Shown here in pieces: positions 1-7,923 of a stretch of DNA of 64,000 nt. Position 1 is the stretch's first letter; every line of letters starts with the position of its first letter. The position numbers and the translations under genes are program-made. Source of the DNA: Acidimicrobiales bacterium (lineage in GTDB: Bacteria > Actinomycetota > Acidimicrobiia > Acidimicrobiales > Aldehydirespiratoraceae); contig JAWKIR010000002.1 of assembly GCA_041394245.1 (NCBI GenBank), forward strand, positions 2,356,001-2,420,000, given 5' to 3'. Below the pieces are notes generated by a model that worked only from the letters and a program-made list of their open reading frames with translations, did no database searches and was not told the DNA's origin.

Positions 1-1
1 T

Positions 2-658
2 CTGGCACCGTCGATGACGCCGGCGTCGGTGGCCCTCGAGGACGCGCCCCGCGGCGTCACCGTGTTCGACGAACAGCGGGCCCCGAAAACCGATCTGCTG
101 TGGGCGATGCTCGAGCGGCTCGAACGGGTCCCCGTGGCCCCGGCGCTCCCCGCCAACGGCGTCGTGGTCTTCGTCGGCCAGGCGAAGGCGGCATGGGAAT
201 CGGCGCGGACGATGGGCCAGCGCCAGGCGTTGTGGAACGGCGACGTGGCAGTGGTCAGCCGCTCGAGCGAGATCGAAGGTGTTCCGTCATGGCTGGTCGT
301 CAATGACCTCGCGGATCTCGCGAAGCGGGCCGATCGCTGGCGCCAGCGCGGCATCGTGCCGATCGTGCTCGATCTGGGCAGTGAGGTCGTCGACCAGGTC
401 TGGGCCATTCGTGCGCTCACTGCGCTCCAGGCCGATCAGGTCCGTTTCGTGACCGAGGCGTGGCGTCTGGCCGAGGACGTGGGTCGCACGGCCGGCAAGC
501 TCGGCGGGGTCGACACGATCGAACTCGTCGCCGTGGCCGACACCGTCGAACCGCTCGCCATGCTCGACCTCGAGATCCCCATCAGCACGATCGAGGGTCG
601 TCCGGCGACGCCGGAACTGCTGGCCGCAGTGTGGCTGGAGAACCGACGTCGTGGCTGA
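2..658 (+). CDS. FlhF-like GTPase-fold protein lacking a P-loop; 5' end outside window
   Basis: The frame is open from the left edge, so the N-terminus is missing; the first in-frame ATG is at 14. The C-terminal pattern, a GG-DTIELVA segment followed by EIPISTIEGRPATPELLAA, matches the end of SRP-type GTPases of the FlhF family (LPI-Y-TTGQ-VPEDI). The segment that should carry the P-loop reads VVVFVGQAKAAW, with no GxxGxGKT. It sits at the start of a flagellar gene run, where FlhF often lies. I infer a catalytically dead FlhF paralogue that could act in flagellar placement or number control. The family assignment is tentative. Confidence 0.45.
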   Translation: MAPSMTPASVALEDAPRGVTVFDEQRAPKTDLLWAMLERLERVPVAPALPANGVVVFVGQAKAAWESARTMGQRQALWNGDVAVVSRSSEIEGVPSWLVVNDLADLAKRADRWRQRGIVPIVLDLGSEVVDQVWAIRALTALQADQVRFVTEAWRLAEDVGRTAGKLGGVDTIELVAVADTVEPLAMLDLEIPISTIEGRPATPELLAAVWLENRRRG

Positions 659-1052
659 ACTCAAGGCATCGGAGCGGTCCGCGGTGGAGTCGATCGTCGT
701 CGGCGTGCACCGCCGCAACGCGCGTCGGCGCCAAGCCGCCCGCTCCGGTTGGGCGCTGCTCGCAACGGCGGGTATCGCACTCCCGGTCATCGCCTCGGCG
801 ATGGAGGACGCGATCAGCCTCACGACCGCGATTACCCGCATCGGGATCGCCTTCTTGCTGACCATGTTCGTCGTGACGGCTCTCGGGTCGCTCCTCGACA
901 ACTACCAGATGCAGGCCGCGCTCCATTCCGTGGAGTCGGCCCTCGTCAACGCGCGCAGCGCTGCGGCAGACGCGGCCGCCGACGTTGCGATGGACTCGAT
1001 CAGTGCCGACAGCGATTCGCAAGGAGGTGCACGAGATGTCACCGGTGCATGA
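651..1052 (+). CDS. Small two-transmembrane protein of the flagellar cluster
   Basis: The GTG start at 651 overlaps the upstream stop, so it is translationally coupled. The 133-aa product has a basic N-terminus (RRNARRRQAAR, about residues 21-31), two hydrophobic segments (about 33-51 and 62-82) and an Ala/Asp-rich C-tail. The 3' end overlaps the preferred fliW start by 17 nt. I recognise no family. From its position it is probably an accessory membrane protein of the flagellar operon. Confidence 0.6.
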   Translation: MAELKASERSAVESIVVGVHRRNARRRQAARSGWALLATAGIALPVIASAMEDAISLTTAITRIGIAFLLTMFVVTALGSLLDNYQMQAALHSVESALVNARSAAADAAADVAMDSISADSDSQGGARDVTGA

Positions 1053-1512
1053 GATGACGACCAGTAACATCCGCCCCATGCAGATCACGACCACCCGCTT
1101 CGGTGTGCTCGACGCACTCGACGAACAGATGGTCGAGATCCAGGGCGGCCTTCTCGGCTTCCCCGACGCGAGCCGTTACCTGCGGGTCGAGATGCCCGAC
1201 GCCGAAGGATGGCTGTGGCTCCAATCGGTCGATGATCCCGAGCTCGCCTTCCTCGCGATCGACGCGTTCTTGTTCTTCCCTGCGTACGACCTCGAACTTC
1301 CGGAGTCCGATGTCGCCGCGATCGAGCTCGAGGCGCCCACCGACGCAGAAGTCCTCGCGTTGGTGACCGTCCACCGGGCCGACGACGGCACGATGGGCGG
1401 CATCACTGCGAACCTGCTCGGACCGCTCGTGATCAACGATCGGACCAAAGTCGGTCGCCAGGTCGTACTCTCGGACTCGCAGTACTCCACCCGCGAGATC
1501 GTGTCCGGTTGA
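1036..1512 (+). CDS. fliW: Flagellar assembly factor FliW
   Basis: FliW binds flagellin and allosterically antagonises the translational repressor CsrA, coupling flagellin synthesis to export. The product contains the family signature EIQGGLLGFPDASRYLRVE and a C-terminal segment with NLLGPLVIN. I chose ATG 1036 because an AGGAGG box lies at 1021-1026, 9 nt upstream. The frame is open back to 985, and ATG 1054 is a later alternative. csrA follows 25 nt downstream, the usual FliW-CsrA pairing. Confidence 0.93.
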   Translation: MSPVHEMTTSNIRPMQITTTRFGVLDALDEQMVEIQGGLLGFPDASRYLRVEMPDAEGWLWLQSVDDPELAFLAIDAFLFFPAYDLELPESDVAAIELEAPTDAEVLALVTVHRADDGTMGGITANLLGPLVINDRTKVGRQVVLSDSQYSTREIVSG

Positions 1513-1537
1513 ACCCGGGCCGAAGAGGAGCCACCAC

Positions 1538-1840
1538 GTGCTGGTCTTGAGCCGCCGCGCCAACCAAGCGATCGTCATCGGCCCCGACATCGTGATCCGG
1601 GTCCTCGACATACGTGGTGACCAGGTCAGGATCGGTGTCGACGCCCCCCGGTCGGTCGCGGTGCACCGTGAAGAGGTGGCGGCCGACATCCGTCAATCCA
1701 ACGAGGAAGCGGCCCGTCTCGGAGCCGTGGCGGCCCTCGATCTTCCCAAACCCGGCAGAGATTCCGCAGCGCACCGCCGTCCTCGAACAGGCCGACGCGA
1801 CGATCGACCAGGTCCGGTTCATGGACGATCAGCTCCGTAG
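1538..1840 (+). CDS. csrA: Carbon storage regulator CsrA with an aberrant C-terminus
   Basis: CsrA is an RNA-binding repressor that blocks flagellin mRNA translation and is sequestered by FliW. Residues 1-65 are canonical: MLVLSRRANQAIVIG, then GDQVRIGVDAP and VAVHREEVAADI. After about residue 70 the reading becomes Arg/Pro-rich out-of-frame sequence of flgK, and the ORF ends only at codon 100 (typical CsrA proteins are 60-80 aa). The native stop therefore appears lost at a deletion junction near 1745. The N-terminal RNA-binding core is intact and may still function. GTG start, with an AGAGGAG box just upstream. Confidence 0.88.
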   Translation: MLVLSRRANQAIVIGPDIVIRVLDIRGDQVRIGVDAPRSVAVHREEVAADIRQSNEEAARLGAVAALDLPKPGRDSAAHRRPRTGRRDDRPGPVHGRSAP

Positions 1841-2762
1841 CCTGCGTACGGCGGCCGTCGGCGAAGCAAAGGCGCTCGTCACCGAGGCCAACGATCTCGC
1901 GACAGAGGTCGCCGCGTTGAACAACTCGCTCCGACCGCTGCTGTTGTCGGGCGCATCACCGAACGACCTCCTCGATCAGCGCGACATCGCGGTCGGTCGG
2001 CTGACCGATCTGGTCGGTGGGCGGGTGCAGAGTCGCGACGACGGCACCATCGACGTCTATGTCGGTGGGAGCACGATCGTGGCCGGTGGTCGGACGCTCG
2101 AGCTCGTGGCCGAAACGGTGCCCGACGCCGCCTTCGCAGACGTCAACATGCAGCGGCTCGAGTTTCGCTTCACCGGTGGTGGTGCCGTGGTCCCGACGGG
2201 AGGCGACGCCGCCGGACTCCTCGAGATGGCGAACAACGCGATACCCGACTCGATCCGCAACCTCGACCAGGTCGTCAACACACTCGTGACGTCCGTCAAT
2301 GCGCTCCACAGCACGGGACAGGATCTCGACGGGGCGACCGGATGGAACTTCTTCGATCCTGCGGGCACGACCGCGTCGACGCTCGCCATGTCGGCCGACG
2401 TGATCGACCAGCCACGCCGGGTAGCCATCGCCACGGTCGGTGCCGGCCAACTCGATGTCGGGATCGGCCAACAGCTCGCGGCCCTGCGCGACGCCGCGGG
2501 CGGGCCCGACGATCAGTACGTCGAGCTCGTCGGCGGTCTGGGCGTGCAGGTGGGGTCGGCCCGTGCTCGCGCCGCCGCGCAGGAATCGGTGCTGCGTCGT
2601 GTCGACGAAGCCCGGCTCTCGGTGCGTGCGGTCAACATCGACGAGGAGATGATCGATCTCGTCTCGGCCCAGCGGGCCTATGAGGCTTCCGCCCGAATGA
2701 TCAATGCCGTCGACGAGATGCTCGACGTTCTCGTCAATCGTCTCGGCCTCGTGGGCCGCTGA
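1746..2762 (+). CDS. flgK: Flagellar hook-filament junction protein FlgK, N-terminally truncated
   Basis: FlgK homology begins abruptly at about 1746 (NPAEIPQRTAVLEQADATID) and runs to the expected C-terminal helix (EEMIDLVSAQRAYEASARMINAVDEMLDVL). That leaves about 338 residues, against roughly 470-550 usually. The N-terminal rod domain (ANI-N--T-GYS region) is absent. The frame is open back to 1614, but that portion is csrA sequence read out of frame. The first in-frame ATG inside the homology is at 1821. FlgK needs both terminal helices to pack at the hook-filament junction, so this copy should not work alone. flgL follows after 11 nt. Confidence 0.85.
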   Translation, partial: PNPAEIPQRTAVLEQADATIDQVRFMDDQLRSLRTAAVGEAKALVTEANDLATEVAALNNSLRPLLLSGASPNDLLDQRDIAVGRLTDLVGGRVQSRDDGTIDVYVGGSTIVAGGRTLELVAETVPDAAFADVNMQRLEFRFTGGGAVVPTGGDAAGLLEMANNAIPDSIRNLDQVVNTLVTSVNALHSTGQDLDGATGWNFFDPAGTTASTLAMSADVIDQPRRVAIATVGAGQLDVGIGQQLAALRDAAGGPDDQYVELVGGLGVQVGSARARAAAQESVLRRVDEARLSVRAVNIDEEMIDLVSAQRAYEASARMINAVDEMLDVLVNRLGLVGR

Positions 2763-2773
2763 GGAGGCTCCTG

Positions 2774-3664
2774 ATGCGCGTCACCCAGCAATCGCAGGTC
2801 CTGACCATGCGATCCGACCTTTCCCAGATCAGCAGCCGGCTCGCCGACATCCAGCGGCAGGTGGCCTCGGGACGCCAGCTCGAACGGGCGTCCGACGATC
2901 CGGCGGGCGCGCTCGAAGCGCTGCGCTATCGGCGTTCGCTGCGGTCCTACGAGCAGTTCGACCGCAACATCGGCGACGCCAAGACCTGGCTGCGTACGGG
3001 CGACAGCGCACTCGAGGCGATCGACGGTCGTCTCACCCGTGCCCAGGACCTGACCATCCAGGCCGACAACGGATCGCTCGACTCGGCTGCCCGCAACGCC
3101 GTCGCCGCCGAGCTCCGGGCCATCGCCGACGAGATGGTCGGTCTCGCCAACACGCGCCACCTCGGACGTCCGATCTTCGGTGGTGCGTCCGGCAGCTCCC
3201 AGGCCTACGACCCGACCGGAGCGTTCCAGGGCGACACCGGAGCGGTCACGCGCACGGTCGGTGGTGGAGTGAGCTACCAGGTCAACGTCACCGGCCCCGA
3301 TGTGTTCGGCGTCGAGAACCCGGGTGACCCCATGAACGGCAACACGTTCGAAGCGCTGCGCGAGATCGCCGATCGGGTGGAGGCCGGCCTGTCCGCCGCA
3401 CCCGGACTCGACGCGATCGAGCGCGCACAGGCGAACGTGCACAACTCGCAGGCGACCCTCGGTACCCGCCTGTCGTCGCTCGAGAATCTCGAGTCCCGCA
3501 ACGAGGGCGTCACGATCGAGATGCGATCGGCGCTGAGCGAGACCGAAGACGTCGATCTCGCCGAGGCGATCCTCGACCTCAAGGGCCAGGAGGCGGCCTA
3601 CACCGCCGCCCTCAGCGTCACGGGTCGAATCCTCGACCGCTCGCTGCTCGACTTCCTGCGCTGA
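2774..3664 (+). CDS. flgL: Flagellar hook-associated protein FlgL
   Basis: FlgL is the second hook-filament junction protein, exported through the flagellar type III apparatus. The 296-aa product has the flagellin-like N-terminal D0/D1 coiled coil (MRVTQQSQVLTMRSDLSQI, then QVASGRQLERASDDPAGA) and the matching C-terminal helix (EAILDLKGQEAAYTAALSV). A GAGGAGG box at 2761-2767 lies 6 nt before the ATG, overlapping the flgK stop. Full length for the family and apparently intact, unlike its partner FlgK. Confidence 0.92.
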   Translation: MRVTQQSQVLTMRSDLSQISSRLADIQRQVASGRQLERASDDPAGALEALRYRRSLRSYEQFDRNIGDAKTWLRTGDSALEAIDGRLTRAQDLTIQADNGSLDSAARNAVAAELRAIADEMVGLANTRHLGRPIFGGASGSSQAYDPTGAFQGDTGAVTRTVGGGVSYQVNVTGPDVFGVENPGDPMNGNTFEALREIADRVEAGLSAAPGLDAIERAQANVHNSQATLGTRLSSLENLESRNEGVTIEMRSALSETEDVDLAEAILDLKGQEAAYTAALSVTGRILDRSLLDFLR

Positions 3665-3739
3665 TCCGAACGGCCCAACCGCCCCGTGACGCCGGGGTGA
3701 ACCGGGTGCGACCGCGGGCATCTCATGGCGCGATTGCCC

Positions 3740-3768
3740 TCTCATGTGGGCGGTTCGTGTGCCGACAC
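3740..3768 (+). promoter_or_regulatory. Candidate sigma-28-type promoter of flbD-motA-motB-fliL
   Basis: TCTCAT at 3740-3745 is followed, after 15 nt from the end of CTCAT, by GCCGACAC (3761-3768). The layout matches sigma-28/sigma-D/WhiG promoters (TAAA, about 15 nt, GCCGATAA). It lies in the 159-nt gap between flgL and flbD, 55 nt before the flbD ATG. Confidence 0.6.
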
Positions 3769-3823
3769 TGGTCCCCGACCAGGCCTGTTCTGCACCTGCG
3801 GGGCAGCCACGGAAGGGACGCCG

Positions 3824-4069
3824 ATGATTCAGCTGACGCGGTTGAACAATGACGCATTCGCGTTGAACACCGACCTCATCGAGCGCGTCGACGCAACTCC
3901 CGACACGGTGGTGACGCTCATCGACGGCACCAAGTACATCGTGGCCGAGCCGCTGGACGAGGTGATCGACCGCGTCGTCGCCTTCCGGGCCCGTGTCGTC
4001 GCCGCGGCCGAGAACGGCGCCGTCCTGCCGCTGCGTCTCGTGAACCCCGACACCGACCAGGACGACTGA
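3824..4069 (+). CDS. flbD: FlbD family flagellar protein (swarming motility protein)
   Basis: 81-aa product starting MIQLTRLNNDAFALN and containing IERVDATPDTVVTLIDGTKYIV, the signature of the short FlbD/SwrD family (Pfam FlbD), which in Bacillus raises stator torque. It is unrelated to the Caulobacter FlbD regulator. ATG 3824 has a GGAAGGGA box at 3811-3818; the frame is open back to 3725 but without family similarity. motA begins 1 nt after its stop, consistent with a stator-related role. Confidence 0.88.
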   Translation: MIQLTRLNNDAFALNTDLIERVDATPDTVVTLIDGTKYIVAEPLDEVIDRVVAFRARVVAAAENGAVLPLRLVNPDTDQDD

Positions 4070-4070
4070 G

Positions 4071-4856
4071 ATGGACCCTCTGACAATCGCCGGCATCGTG
4101 CTTGCGCTCGCATCGACCTTCGGCGCCATGTTCATGGCGGGGATGGACCCCGTCGGCATCTTCTTCGGTGACCCGGGTTCGATCCTGCTCGTGTTCTTCG
4201 GCAGCCTCGGGGCCACGGCGGCGAGCGGCACCCTTCCCGATCTCAAGAACGGGTTGAAGGCGATGGTGAAGGCGTTCGCCGGTGGCGCGCCGCCGGACAG
4301 CGCAGGATCGATCGAGCAACTCGTCGGGTTCGCCGACATCGCCCGCCGCGACGGCCTGCTCACCCTCGAGAGCTCGCTCGCCGAGGTCGAGGACGAGTTC
4401 TTGAAGCGCGGGCTGATGATGGCCGTCGACGGCACCGACCCCGAGGAACTCCGCGAGACGTTGGACCTGGAGGTGAGCCAGATGGCGGCCCGCCATCGCG
4501 CCGGCGCCGCGTTCTTCTCCAACGCGGCGGGCTATGCACCGGCGTTCGGCGTGGCCGGCACGGTGATCGGTCTGATCGACATGCTCTCGAACCTCAGCGA
4601 CCCGGGCGCTCTCGGCCCCGCGCTCGCCGTCGCCTTCTCCACCACGCTCTGGGGCGTGTTCCTCGCCAACTACATCTACACACCGGTGTCGATGAAGCTC
4701 AAGCGTGCGTCGGCGATCGAGGTCGCGTTCCGGGAGCTGCTGGTGGAGGGAATCCTCTCGATCCAGGCCGGGGCGAACCCGCGGGCGCTCTCGGGGAAGC
4801 TGTCCGCCTACCTGCCGCCGTCCGAGCGGGCCGACGAGGAACAGCAAAGTGCGTAA
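4071..4856 (+). CDS. motA: Flagellar motor stator protein MotA
   Basis: 261-aa membrane protein of the proton-channel stator. The N-terminal helix DPLTIAGIVLALASTFGAMFM is followed by DPGSILLVFFGSLGATAAS, a long cytoplasmic loop containing charged residues for FliG contact, and two C-terminal helices (GTVIGLIDMLSNLSDP and AVAFSTTLWGVFLANYIYTPV). These are standard MotA/TolQ-fold features. It starts 1 nt after flbD and its last codons overlap the GTG of motB. Confidence 0.95.
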   Translation: MDPLTIAGIVLALASTFGAMFMAGMDPVGIFFGDPGSILLVFFGSLGATAASGTLPDLKNGLKAMVKAFAGGAPPDSAGSIEQLVGFADIARRDGLLTLESSLAEVEDEFLKRGLMMAVDGTDPEELRETLDLEVSQMAARHRAGAAFFSNAAGYAPAFGVAGTVIGLIDMLSNLSDPGALGPALAVAFSTTLWGVFLANYIYTPVSMKLKRASAIEVAFRELLVEGILSIQAGANPRALSGKLSAYLPPSERADEEQQSA

Positions 4857-5775
4857 GGCGAAGGCCGCCGCACCGGTCGAGGACGACGGTCCGTCGAAGG
4901 CGTGGCTCGACAGCTACGCCGATGCCATGACCCTCCTGCTCGCGTTCTTCGTGTTGCTCTACGCGTTCTCCCTGCTCGACGAGAAGAAGTTCGCCGAGTT
5001 CAAGTACGGCGTCGAGCAGGCGTACTCGATCTCGAGCCCGGCCCTGCCCGAGGGGTCCGGGTTCCTCGACGAAGGCCTCGGGATCAACGAGAACGCCGGT
5101 CAACTCGCCGTCATCCCGTCGGATGTGCAGAACGAGATCGACGACATCCTCGAGAGCATCTCGTCCGATCAGGTGATCACTCCCGACGAGGTCGAGGAGC
5201 TGCGTGACGCGGTCGAGGCTGCGCTCGGCGCGGCATCGGTCGACATCTCCGCATTCGATGTCTCGCTCGATCCCCGCGGCGTGGTGATCACGCTCGACGA
5301 GCGACTCCTCTTCGCGTCGGGTTCCGCGCGTGTCGGCGATGGTGCCGCCCCCGCACTCGCGGCGGTCGCCCAGGTCATCGCCGGGCTCGACAATCAACTC
5401 CTCGTCGAAGGCCACACCGACTCCGTCCCGACCACGGGTACCGCCTGGCCGACGAACTGGGAGCTGTCGGCCGCGCGGGCGACCGCCGTGCTGCGAACGC
5501 TGCACGAGAGCTATGGCGTGCCCGACACCCGTATGGCGGCCGTCGGGTACTCCGACACCCGCCCCCGGGCGTCCAACGACGACGCCGATGGGCGTCAGGC
5601 CAACCGGCGGACCGAACTCGTGGTGCTCGTGGAGCCCGACAACGCGACCGTGACCGCGATCCCTCTCGTCGACTCGACGGATGGGCTCGCTGGCGACGTC
5701 GACGCGTCGGTCGGCCTCGACGAAGTCGCCGCGACCGACATCACCGGATTCGACGACCCCATCTTCGGGTCCTGA
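4849..5775 (+). CDS. motB: Flagellar motor stator protein MotB
   Basis: MotB anchors the stator to peptidoglycan. The start is GTG 4849, overlapping the motA stop by 8 nt; the open frame extends to 4705 inside motA but has no similarity there. Near residues 19-45, WLDSYADAMTLLLAFFVLLY is the single membrane helix with the conserved proton-accepting Asp (in YAD). The C-terminal OmpA-like domain shows VEGHTDSVPT, NWELSAARA and RMAAVGYSDTRP, with NRRTELVVL at its end. An acidic tail follows. Confidence 0.95.
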   Translation: MRKAKAAAPVEDDGPSKAWLDSYADAMTLLLAFFVLLYAFSLLDEKKFAEFKYGVEQAYSISSPALPEGSGFLDEGLGINENAGQLAVIPSDVQNEIDDILESISSDQVITPDEVEELRDAVEAALGAASVDISAFDVSLDPRGVVITLDERLLFASGSARVGDGAAPALAAVAQVIAGLDNQLLVEGHTDSVPTTGTAWPTNWELSAARATAVLRTLHESYGVPDTRMAAVGYSDTRPRASNDDADGRQANRRTELVVLVEPDNATVTAIPLVDSTDGLAGDVDASVGLDEVAATDITGFDDPIFGS

Positions 5776-5791
5776 CAAGGAGACTGCCGCA

Positions 5792-6283
5792 ATGGCGAAG
5801 AAGAAGAAGAAGGCTGCCGAGGAAGACGAGGAGGGCGGCAAGGGCAAGGGCAAGAGCAAGGGCAAGATGATCGCCATCGGTCTCGTCGGCCTCGGTGCGG
5901 TCTACAAGTTCGTGCTCGCGCCGGCCCCCGCCGAGGAAGCCGTCGATGCCATCGACGAGCAGGCCGAGCGCGTCATCGAGGAGGGCGACATCTTCCCGAT
6001 GGAGGAGCTCGTCGTGAACCTGACCGACCAGGACGATAGCCGCTACCTCAGGGTCGGGCTCGCCCTGGTCCTCGAAGCGGGAACGTCGCCCGACGCGATG
6101 GAGGCCGAGGCGCCGATCGCGATCGACGCGGCGATCGACTACCTCTCGGCCCAGTCCTTCGCGGATCTGCGCGAACCGGGCTCGAAGACCGAGATCCGCG
6201 ACGAGCTCTCGGCGCGGATCCGGGAGGCGTACGGCGACGAGAAGGTCGTGCGGGTTCTCCTGACCACCTTCGTCATGCAGTAG
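5792..6283 (+). CDS. fliL: Flagellar basal body-associated protein FliL
   Basis: 163-aa single-pass protein that surrounds and stabilises stators. A Lys-rich N-terminus (MAKKKKK, with KGKGKSKGK) precedes one hydrophobic segment (MIAIGLVGLGAVYKFVLAP) and the periplasmic FliL domain (EELVVNLTDQDDSRYLRVGLAL, ending VVRVLLTTFVMQ). ATG 5792 is preceded by AAGGAG at 5777-5782. Unlike many clusters, no fliM/N/P/Q/R follows: a gap with a terminator hairpin comes next. Confidence 0.92.
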   Translation: MAKKKKKAAEEDEEGGKGKGKSKGKMIAIGLVGLGAVYKFVLAPAPAEEAVDAIDEQAERVIEEGDIFPMEELVVNLTDQDDSRYLRVGLALVLEAGTSPDAMEAEAPIAIDAAIDYLSAQSFADLREPGSKTEIRDELSARIREAYGDEKVVRVLLTTFVMQ

Positions 6284-6383
6284 TCGGCGTACCGCCGTGG
6301 CGGCGATGGGCGGGCCACGCAGGTGAGCAATCCGCCGGCCTGAACAGCATTCACCACTTACGGTGACACATGCGACTACCCTA

Positions 6384-6473
6384 TGTTGCAGTGGTCATGG
6401 ATCGTCGCCCGCCTGATGATCTCGACCATGAGGACAGCCCTCACCCTCCTGGGGTGAGGGCTGTCCGCCTTTT
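6384..6473 (+). ncRNA. Candidate structured small RNA ending in an intrinsic terminator
   Basis: A first imperfect hairpin pairs TCATGGATCGTC with GATGAT and CCATGA (about 6393-6432). The 14-bp terminator stem (6433-6465) and a short T run follow directly. AT-richer sequence upstream (TACCCTATG near 6377) could be a promoter. It could equally be the tail of the fliL transcript. No RNA family recognised. Confidence 0.25.
6433..6473 (+). terminator. Intrinsic terminator upstream of fliC
   Basis: Perfect 14-bp stem: GACAGCCCTCACCC (6433-6446), loop TCCTG, and its complement at 6452-6465, followed by CGCCTTTT. It separates the motAB-fliL transcript from fliC. Confidence 0.8.
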
Positions 6474-6593
6474 GGGTGCGCTCGCCGATCTGCCTCGCTG
6501 ACCTTCGGGCAGCCGAGGCGATGTCCTTTGTCACTCGCCCGTGCGCCGATGTCACCGCCACGGGAGCAGGAGGTCACCGGCGAGCCGGGCGCA

Positions 6594-6622
6594 CTCATCA
6601 CCGGCGACACATGTGCCGATTC
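6594..6622 (+). promoter_or_regulatory. Candidate sigma-28-type promoter of flagellin fliC
   Basis: CTCAT at 6594-6598, 16-nt spacer, then GCCGATTC at 6615-6622. This is the best match to the class 3 flagellar -10 element in the window, about 85 nt before the fliC ATG, where a late-class sigma-28 promoter is expected. Confidence 0.65.
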
Positions 6623-6707
6623 CTAGCTCCGTCGGCAAACCGCTGACGGCCTCGATCAACGGATTGAGCGAGGCCTGAACTTCAGTTCATGGAGGACACG
6701 GAAGACT

Positions 6708-7898
6708 ATGCGTATCAACAACAACATCATGGCGTTCAATGCCCAGCGCAATCTGGGTGCGAGTGCCATGTCGATGGGCAAGAGCATCGAGAAGCTGTCG
6801 AGCGGTCTGCGGATCAATCGTGCGGCCGACGATGCCTCGGGTCTCGTCATCAGCCAGAAGCTTCGTGCGCAGACCTCCGGTCTCCGCCAGGCCGCCCGCA
6901 ACGCACAGGACGGCATCTCCGTCGTGCAGACCGCAGAAGGCGCCCTCAACGAGGTGCACTCCATGCTCAACCGCATGCGTGACCTCGCCGTCCAGGCATC
7001 GAACACCGGCTCGAACGACGCCACCGCCCGTGGCGCCGCTCAGCAGGAGTTCGCCCAGCTCCGTACGGAGATCGACCGCATCGGTACCACCACCTCGTTC
7101 GGTGACGTGAAGCTGCTCAACGGCAGCTATGGCGTGACCGCGGCGAACGCGGTCGGCTACGACGCCGACAACTCGGTCGTGATCGGTGCCGGCAACGACA
7201 CCTTCACCCTCGACATCAACGGCGACGGTGCGGTCACGGTCACCCTGGATCAGGCCACCTACACCGGCGATCAGCTGGCGACCGAGGTCGAGTCCAAGAT
7301 CCGTTCGGCGCTCCTCGCCGGAACCGCCGCGCAGGTTGCGCACGCCGACAACATCTCCGTGACGTCGGAGCGCGCCGGTGCCGGTGCGACCCTGAAGCTC
7401 GAGGTGAGCGGCCTGGCCGACACCGAGACCTTCGTGCTCGCCGAGAACGGTGCCGACACCTTCCTCGCCAACACCAACTTCGGTGCAGCGACGGCAGCGT
7501 CGGGCAGCGGTGGCGTGTTCCAGGTCGGTGCCAACAACACCGCCGACGACCAGATCAGTGTGTCGATCGTCTCGGTGTCCGCGGCCGACCTGAGCCTCGC
7601 TGCGCTCGATCTCAGCACCGATGCCGGCGCCGCGATCGACGCGATCGATCTGGCCATCGCTTCGGTGAGCGCCAGCCGTGGTGATCTCGGTGCGGTCCAG
7701 AACCGCTTCGAGTCCACCATCGCCAACCTCCAGGTGACCAGCGAGAACCTGTCGGCCTCCGAATCCCGGATCCGTGACACCGACGTCGCGGCCGAGATGG
7801 TCGAGTTCACCCGGGCCCAGATCCTGCAGCAGGCCGGCACGGCCATGCTCGGGCAGGCCAACGCCGTTCCGCAGTCGGTGCTGCGGCTCCTCGGCTGA
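6708..7898 (+). CDS. fliC: Flagellin
   Basis: Filament subunit, 396 aa. The N-terminal D0/D1 region is canonical (MRINNNIMAFNAQRNL, SSGLRINRAADDASGL, and NRMRDLAVQASN at 88-99). The C-terminal D1/D0 region shows ASRGDLGAVQNRFESTI, then SRIRDTDVAAEMVEFT and QANAVPQSVLRLLG. The central D2-like part (about 150-290) is variable and rich in Ala, Asp and Thr. GGAGG at 6691 precedes the ATG. The presence of FliW and CsrA suggests post-transcriptional control of this mRNA. It is the only flagellin gene in the window. Confidence 0.97.
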   Translation: MRINNNIMAFNAQRNLGASAMSMGKSIEKLSSGLRINRAADDASGLVISQKLRAQTSGLRQAARNAQDGISVVQTAEGALNEVHSMLNRMRDLAVQASNTGSNDATARGAAQQEFAQLRTEIDRIGTTTSFGDVKLLNGSYGVTAANAVGYDADNSVVIGAGNDTFTLDINGDGAVTVTLDQATYTGDQLATEVESKIRSALLAGTAAQVAHADNISVTSERAGAGATLKLEVSGLADTETFVLAENGADTFLANTNFGAATAASGSGGVFQVGANNTADDQISVSIVSVSAADLSLAALDLSTDAGAAIDAIDLAIASVSASRGDLGAVQNRFESTIANLQVTSENLSASESRIRDTDVAAEMVEFTRAQILQQAGTAMLGQANAVPQSVLRLLG

Positions 7899-7923
7899 TC
7901 CCTCCAGTCCACCCACCCACCCA

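Larger units (their letters stand above)
6284..6707 (+). other. 424-nt intergenic region between fliL and fliC
   Basis: No convincing protein gene. It holds a candidate structured RNA ending in a hairpin terminator (about 6384-6473) and the candidate flagellin promoter (6594-6622), followed by a roughly 80-nt fliC 5' leader. A 34-codon ORF at 6397 has no ribosome-binding site and runs through the terminator stem, so I do not call it. Confidence 0.7.

Noticed and set aside
6397..6501. 34-codon ORF in the fliL-fliC gap
   Set aside because: No ribosome-binding site and its codons form both arms of the terminator stem.
6525..6552. Additional GCCGAT near 6544 as a second fliC promoter
   Set aside because: No CTCAT-like box at the 20-nt offset; the site at 6594 fits better.
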